Of a DNA stretch of 10,089 nucleotides, positions 7,958 through 10,089 are shown in pieces. Source of the stretch: Bacteroidota bacterium (GTDB lineage: Bacteria; Bacteroidota; Bacteroidia; 2-12-FULL-35-15); assembly GCA_016707685.1 (NCBI GenBank), contig JADJHE010000001.1:1-10089 (forward strand). Reading direction: 5' to 3'. Position 1 is the first letter of the stretch. Each line of letters starts with the position of its first letter. The translations under genes were made by a program, and so were the position numbers. The notes beneath the pieces were generated by a model that worked only from the letters and a program-made list of their open reading frames with translations, did not search any database and was not told where the DNA came from.

Positions 7958-7965
7958 CGAAGGTA
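7958..7965 (-). promoter_or_regulatory. Probable -7 box for the helicase gene
   Basis: TACCTTCG on the minus strand (7965-7958) differs by one base from TAnnTTTG and is followed by CA, as is common for these promoters. It lies 13 bases before the ATG at 7944. I do not see a good TTG at -33, so the promoter is plausible but not firm. Confidence 0.35.
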
Positions 7966-8003
7966 AATTTAGCTTTTTTAGTCTTGCGAAACGCTGTTTT
8001 GTA

Positions 8004-8095
8004 GGGGGGTGGGTGGGCATGGTCGCTGAATAATGGATTATTGCTGATGTGTTGTTCTAATGTTGATAGATATTCGTCAGCCGGGGTGGGTGGGC
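8004..8095. repeat. Pair of G-rich direct repeats upstream of the helicase start
   Basis: GGGGTGGGTGGGC occurs at 8006-8018 (inside a longer run starting at 8004) and again at 8083-8095, in the same orientation and 77 bases apart. They lie 60-150 bases upstream of the helicase ATG and stand out in an AT-rich region. Each holds three G-tracts, so one copy alone is short of a classic four-tract quadruplex. Confidence 0.5.
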
Positions 8096-8106
8096 TGTGC
8101 GTTGGC

Positions 8107-8172
8107 ATTTTTAGCTCTTTGCAAGGTTGGCTTTGTGTCGGGGTTTTGTGTGCCTTGCAATGTGCTAAAAAT
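8107..8172. repeat. Stem-loop repeat, copy 2, upstream of the helicase gene
   Basis: The outer arms ATTTTTAGC (8107-8115) and GCTAAAAAT (8164-8172) pair over 9 bp. The inner arms TTGCAAGG (8119-8126) and CCTTGCAA (8153-8160) pair over 8 bp, with a 3+3 internal loop and a 26-base terminal loop. The inner unit is a direct repeat of 3041-3090, so the two copies bracket the whole helicase gene about 5.1 kb apart. Confidence 0.65.
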
Positions 8173-8258
8173 AGCGTGGGGTCGGGTGGCAAAGTCATGT
8201 TAGCTTGAATTTAAGTAGGATGCTGTTTAGGGTGACATACAACGTTCGAGGCTTTGAG

Positions 8259-8280
8259 CAGTTGGGGAACTGACCAACTG
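8259..8280. repeat. Small perfect hairpin in the HEPN-helicase spacer
   Basis: CAGTTGG (8259-8265) and CCAACTG (8274-8280) form a perfect 7-bp stem with an 8-base loop. No T-tract follows on either strand, so it is not a convincing terminator. Confidence 0.4.
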
Positions 8281-8334
8281 TCAGCCCGGATCTGAAGCTA
8301 AATTTATAACTAAAAGCCGAAGTAAAAAACTACT

Positions 8335-8433
8335 GCCCAACAGAATTCCGTCCGCCGAAACCAAAGCTTGGATATGCACTGCCGATGATTGCTTCAACGT
8401 CATGCCCCAATTGCACAAAACCTTTTGTTGGGC
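8335..8433 (-). repeat. attC-like element downstream of the HEPN gene
   Basis: It begins (plus strand) with GCCCAAC at 8335-8341 and ends with GTTGGGC at 8427-8433. These match the integron RYYYAAC and GTTRRRY cores exactly, and the terminal pairing extends to 10 of 11 positions. At 99 bp it falls in the usual attC size range. It lies 8 bases after the HEPN stop, where an attC belongs relative to a minus-strand cassette gene. Internal pairing is weak and L boxes are not obvious, so it may be a different cassette-type repeat. Blocks inside it recur at 2808-2914 and 1101-1145. Confidence 0.45.
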
Positions 8434-8441
8434 GAAGTTTT

Positions 8442-9098
8442 TCACATGAACCTAATCTTTTTTAGATGTCGCTTAAAAATTTCGATATAGTTCGTATCAT
8501 TCGTTTCAAATTCGTATGTCATCATGTTAGGATATTTTAGATTACTGCCGACATATACGACTAGCTTGCAATTTTCTTGATCAATAGTAATATTCAAAGG
8601 AGGATAATCTCTAAATTTATTGTCACCTTCATTGTCATAATGAATCTCTGTCCTAAAGCTGGTCGTATACTGATCTGTAGAAGCTACAAATAAGGAGACT
8701 ATGTCTAAAAAATCTTCCACCTCATCATTCTTTGGCTTTGCATATTGATGCTCCATTAAGTTTCTTGCCTTATTTATCTTATTAAGTACTCTTGGAGCAA
8801 TAATTTCACAGGATTGTATTTTCTCAAGTTTTCTTGGGAAGCCCCAAAATTTATCCTGAGATTGTTTATAAAAACCTAAAAGTTTCAAAAGACGATCTGC
8901 CTGACAATCGAGGGCCCTTTTTGCATTCGATAATGCATTTATGTAATTGTGCTTTAAAAAGCTGTCTAGGTCATCCTCTGCGAAGCCAATATATTCACTT
9001 GGCATGGTTTCAAAGGAAGTGTCAATAAAATTTGAACCCCAACCTTTTCTTTTGGTTTCAACGTGATCCAAATATTCTAAAATGTCGGGTACTGTCAT
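8442..9098 (-). CDS. HEPN-like protein with an RNxxxH motif (putative RNase or toxin)
   Basis: This intact 218-aa gene has its ATG at 9096-9098. HEPN domains are helical bundles, many of them metal-independent RNases used in toxin-antitoxin and abortive infection systems. Residues 48-75 (NYINALSNAKRALDCQADRLLKLL) look like a HEPN helix. KINKARNLMEHQYAKP (107-122) carries the Rx4H catalytic pattern with Arg112, polar Asn113 and His117. After about residue 145 the protein appears beta-rich (NITIDQENCKLVVYVG) and I do not recognise this part. No MNT nucleotidyltransferase or other antitoxin gene is adjacent; the downstream helicase is in the same direction but nearly 500 bases away. The gene is bracketed by inverted GTTGGGC ends, like a single-gene cassette. 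The HEPN call rests on motif and helix context only. Confidence 0.6.
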   Translation of the reverse strand: MTVPDILEYLDHVETKRKGWGSNFIDTSFETMPSEYIGFAEDDLDSFLKHNYINALSNAKRALDCQADRLLKLLGFYKQSQDKFWGFPRKLEKIQSCEIIAPRVLNKINKARNLMEHQYAKPKNDEVEDFLDIVSLFVASTDQYTTSFRTEIHYDNEGDNKFRDYPPLNITIDQENCKLVVYVGSNLKYPNMMTYEFETNDTNYIEIFKRHLKKIRFM

Positions 9099-9123
9099 AA
9101 ATTGAAGAGTGTTTTAAAATTTC

Positions 9124-9253
9124 GCCCAACGTATGTATTATCGCTATTATACGAACCTACAATTTTTTTAAAAATTTGACAATCAATATAAACTAGAATT
9201 TTCGCTGCGACAACATCCGTTCATATGCTTATTAGCGATTGTACATGGACGTT
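9124..9253 (-). repeat. Long imperfect palindrome upstream of the HEPN gene (attC-like)
   Basis: The left arm 9128-9150 (AACGTATGTATTATCGCTATTA) pairs with 9230-9253, whose complement reads AACGTCCATGTACAATCGCTAATA. The arms differ by a two-base bulge and a few mismatches. The left end is GCCCAAC (9124-9130), so on the minus strand the element ends in the integron core GTTGGGC. The far end keeps AAC but not the full RYYYAAC. Length is about 130 bp, similar to long attC sites, and bulged bases in the arm are also usual for attC. This would be the attC of the preceding unit. Confidence 0.45.
9152..9182 (-). promoter_or_regulatory. Possible promoter for the HEPN gene inside the palindrome loop
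   Basis: On the minus strand, TTG (9182-9180) is followed after 20 bases by TAGGTTCG (9159-9152), one base off the Bacteroidota -7 consensus. It lies 53 bases before the ATG. If real, the cassette would be transcribed from a promoter within its boundary element. Confidence 0.3.
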
Positions 9254-9408
9254 TCAACTTGCCCAATCATAACACTCCCTGTTGGTTATTAGAACCTGCA
9301 TCCTATCTGAGCCGAGGTATGAAGTGTACTTAATGCACTTACATTTTTGAAAGTTAACGGATTAGGTTTTTGTAAACAATACCACTTTCAGGTAAAGTTG
9401 CTGTAAGA

Positions 9409-10008
9409 TCAGCGGGTATTTTGCTGCAATTTTTCTTTCACCCCAGCCAGCCACTCTGTTTTTAATATGCTCAGGATGATACTGTCCCGTCTTCCACCGC
9501 TGGCAGGGCATATGGTTATGCGCAGTATACTTTCTTCCACACAGCCAATGGCCTTCATAGCAGCAATGCTCCCGGCATTATTGGCATCGGCACGAAACTC
9601 CGGCGTTCCATTCCCCATTCTTCAAACACATAAGCGAGCAATAATAATTTGCAATGCCTGTCTAACCCGGTCCGCTGAAATCCTTTCCATACCAGGTGTA
9701 GCCCAGTTGTGTCGTAAGTCAGGATTGCTGAATATCATAAAATCTTGTAATGGCTTGCATAGCGATTGGCTTTTTTATCAAAACAACAATAAAAGCATAT
9801 TCTTTTTTTATCCTCCTTGTTCTTAATGGCTGTTGTAATATGTTATGGAGATATTCTTCACTCCGCCGCCGTTGCCAAACCATATTTCCCATCTCGGGTT
9901 CGTGGAAGAGAAGGGCAAAAGGTTTTGAAAAGTCACTTTCCTGTATGGGGCGAGTAACACTCTTTCGTTTTCAAGAAGGGGTTGTTGCTGAAAAATATCT
10001 GTTGACAT
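9409..10008 (-). pseudogene. GNAT-family N-acetyltransferase pseudogene (RimJ/RimL-like)
   Basis: Pieces of one GNAT protein appear in order but in different frames. The N-terminus is MSTDIFQQQPLLENERVLLAP from the ATG at 10008. Next come ITTAIKNKED near 9830, EYAFIVV and FDKKANRYA, then TRFYDIQQS-stop-LTTQLGYTWYGKDF, then RHCKLLLLAYVFEEWGMER. The longest piece (9618-9409) is EFRADANNAGSIAAMKAIGC followed by GGRRDSIILSILKTEW. At least five frame changes and one in-frame stop fall within 600 bases. Intact members acetylate amino groups on proteins or small molecules and are about 190-200 aa, which fits this span. The damage is much denser than elsewhere in the window, so this is a decayed gene or a poor-quality contig end. 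The less AT-rich composition suggests older chromosomal flank rather than cassette cargo. Confidence 0.75.
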
Positions 10009-10089
10009 TGCAGCGGCTTGGTTTTTTAATGATTGTTTTTTTTTGGACCGATTAACCAGGATATAAATGACCAGCTTCTGTTAGTATTG

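Noticed and set aside
7935..8198. Minus-strand ORF of 87 aa overlapping the helicase start
   Set aside because: It is Pro/His/Lys-rich with no family likeness, and most of it is made of the stem-loop repeat and the G-rich repeats, which explain the sequence better than a gene.
9467..9826. Plus-strand ORF of 119 aa at the right end
   Set aside because: It is antisense to the GNAT pseudogene, whose recognisable peptides run on the minus strand.
1..10089. CRISPR array, tRNA, rRNA or insertion sequence
   Set aside because: No regularly spaced short repeats, no tRNA-like cloverleaf, no rRNA sequence and no transposase or integrase coding region were seen on either strand.

Overview
The window looks like an accessory region of a Bacteroidota chromosome, possibly Chitinophagaceae or Saprospiria-like. 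The genes are AT-rich, starts lack clear Shine-Dalgarno sequences, several starts sit just downstream of TAnnTTTG-type -7 boxes, and the protein families fit that phylum. This placement is inference. Every recognisable gene lies on the minus strand, so transcription runs from right to left.

Layout in transcription order: (1) 10008-9409, a badly decayed GNAT acetyltransferase pseudogene. (2) 9253-9124, an imperfect palindrome ending in GTTGGGC. (3) 9098-8442, an intact HEPN-like protein with an RNxxxH motif. (4) 8433-7945, a repeat-rich spacer with an attC-like element, a small hairpin, a long stem-loop and two G-rich repeats. (5) 7944-3113, a giant (about 1609 aa) SF1 helicase of the DUF4011/COG1112 type, with a very long coiled-coil insertion, a Vsr-like endonuclease domain (REase_MTES_1575 type) and a GreA/GreB C-terminal-like tail. 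It is split into three frames by two single-base shifts. (6) 3112-2707, a second repeat-rich spacer with copies of the same repeats. (7) 2706-1160, a Fic-family protein (about 515 aa when repaired), broken by a single-base shift in an A-run just after the HPFxxGNGRxxR motif. (8) 1145 to about 1037, another spacer repeat. (9) 937-277, a conserved protein of unknown function, also with one single-base shift. (10) 276-1, no recognised gene.

The most interesting structural signal is modularity. Genes are separated by related, palindrome-containing spacers whose ends match integron core sites: RYYYAAC as GCCCAAC and GTTRRRY as GTTGGGC. The HEPN gene in particular sits in a unit of about 790 bp with the geometry of an integron gene cassette: GTTGGGC, then the gene, then an element of about 100 bp running from GCCCAAC to GTTGGGC. 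No integrase is present, so the array may be a CALIN-like or unusual cassette array, or a different modular repeat system. The cargo (HEPN RNase-like protein, helicase-nuclease, Fic enzyme) is typical of anti-phage or toxin functions. The working reading is a defence-gene array; whether the genes work together is not shown by the sequence.

Four otherwise well-conserved frames carry one or two single-base shifts each, while the terminal GNAT copy has many. The isolated shifts could be assembly errors, recent inactivation or, for Fic only, frameshifting at a slippery A-run. The GNAT copy is best read as a true pseudogene or a poor-quality contig end.
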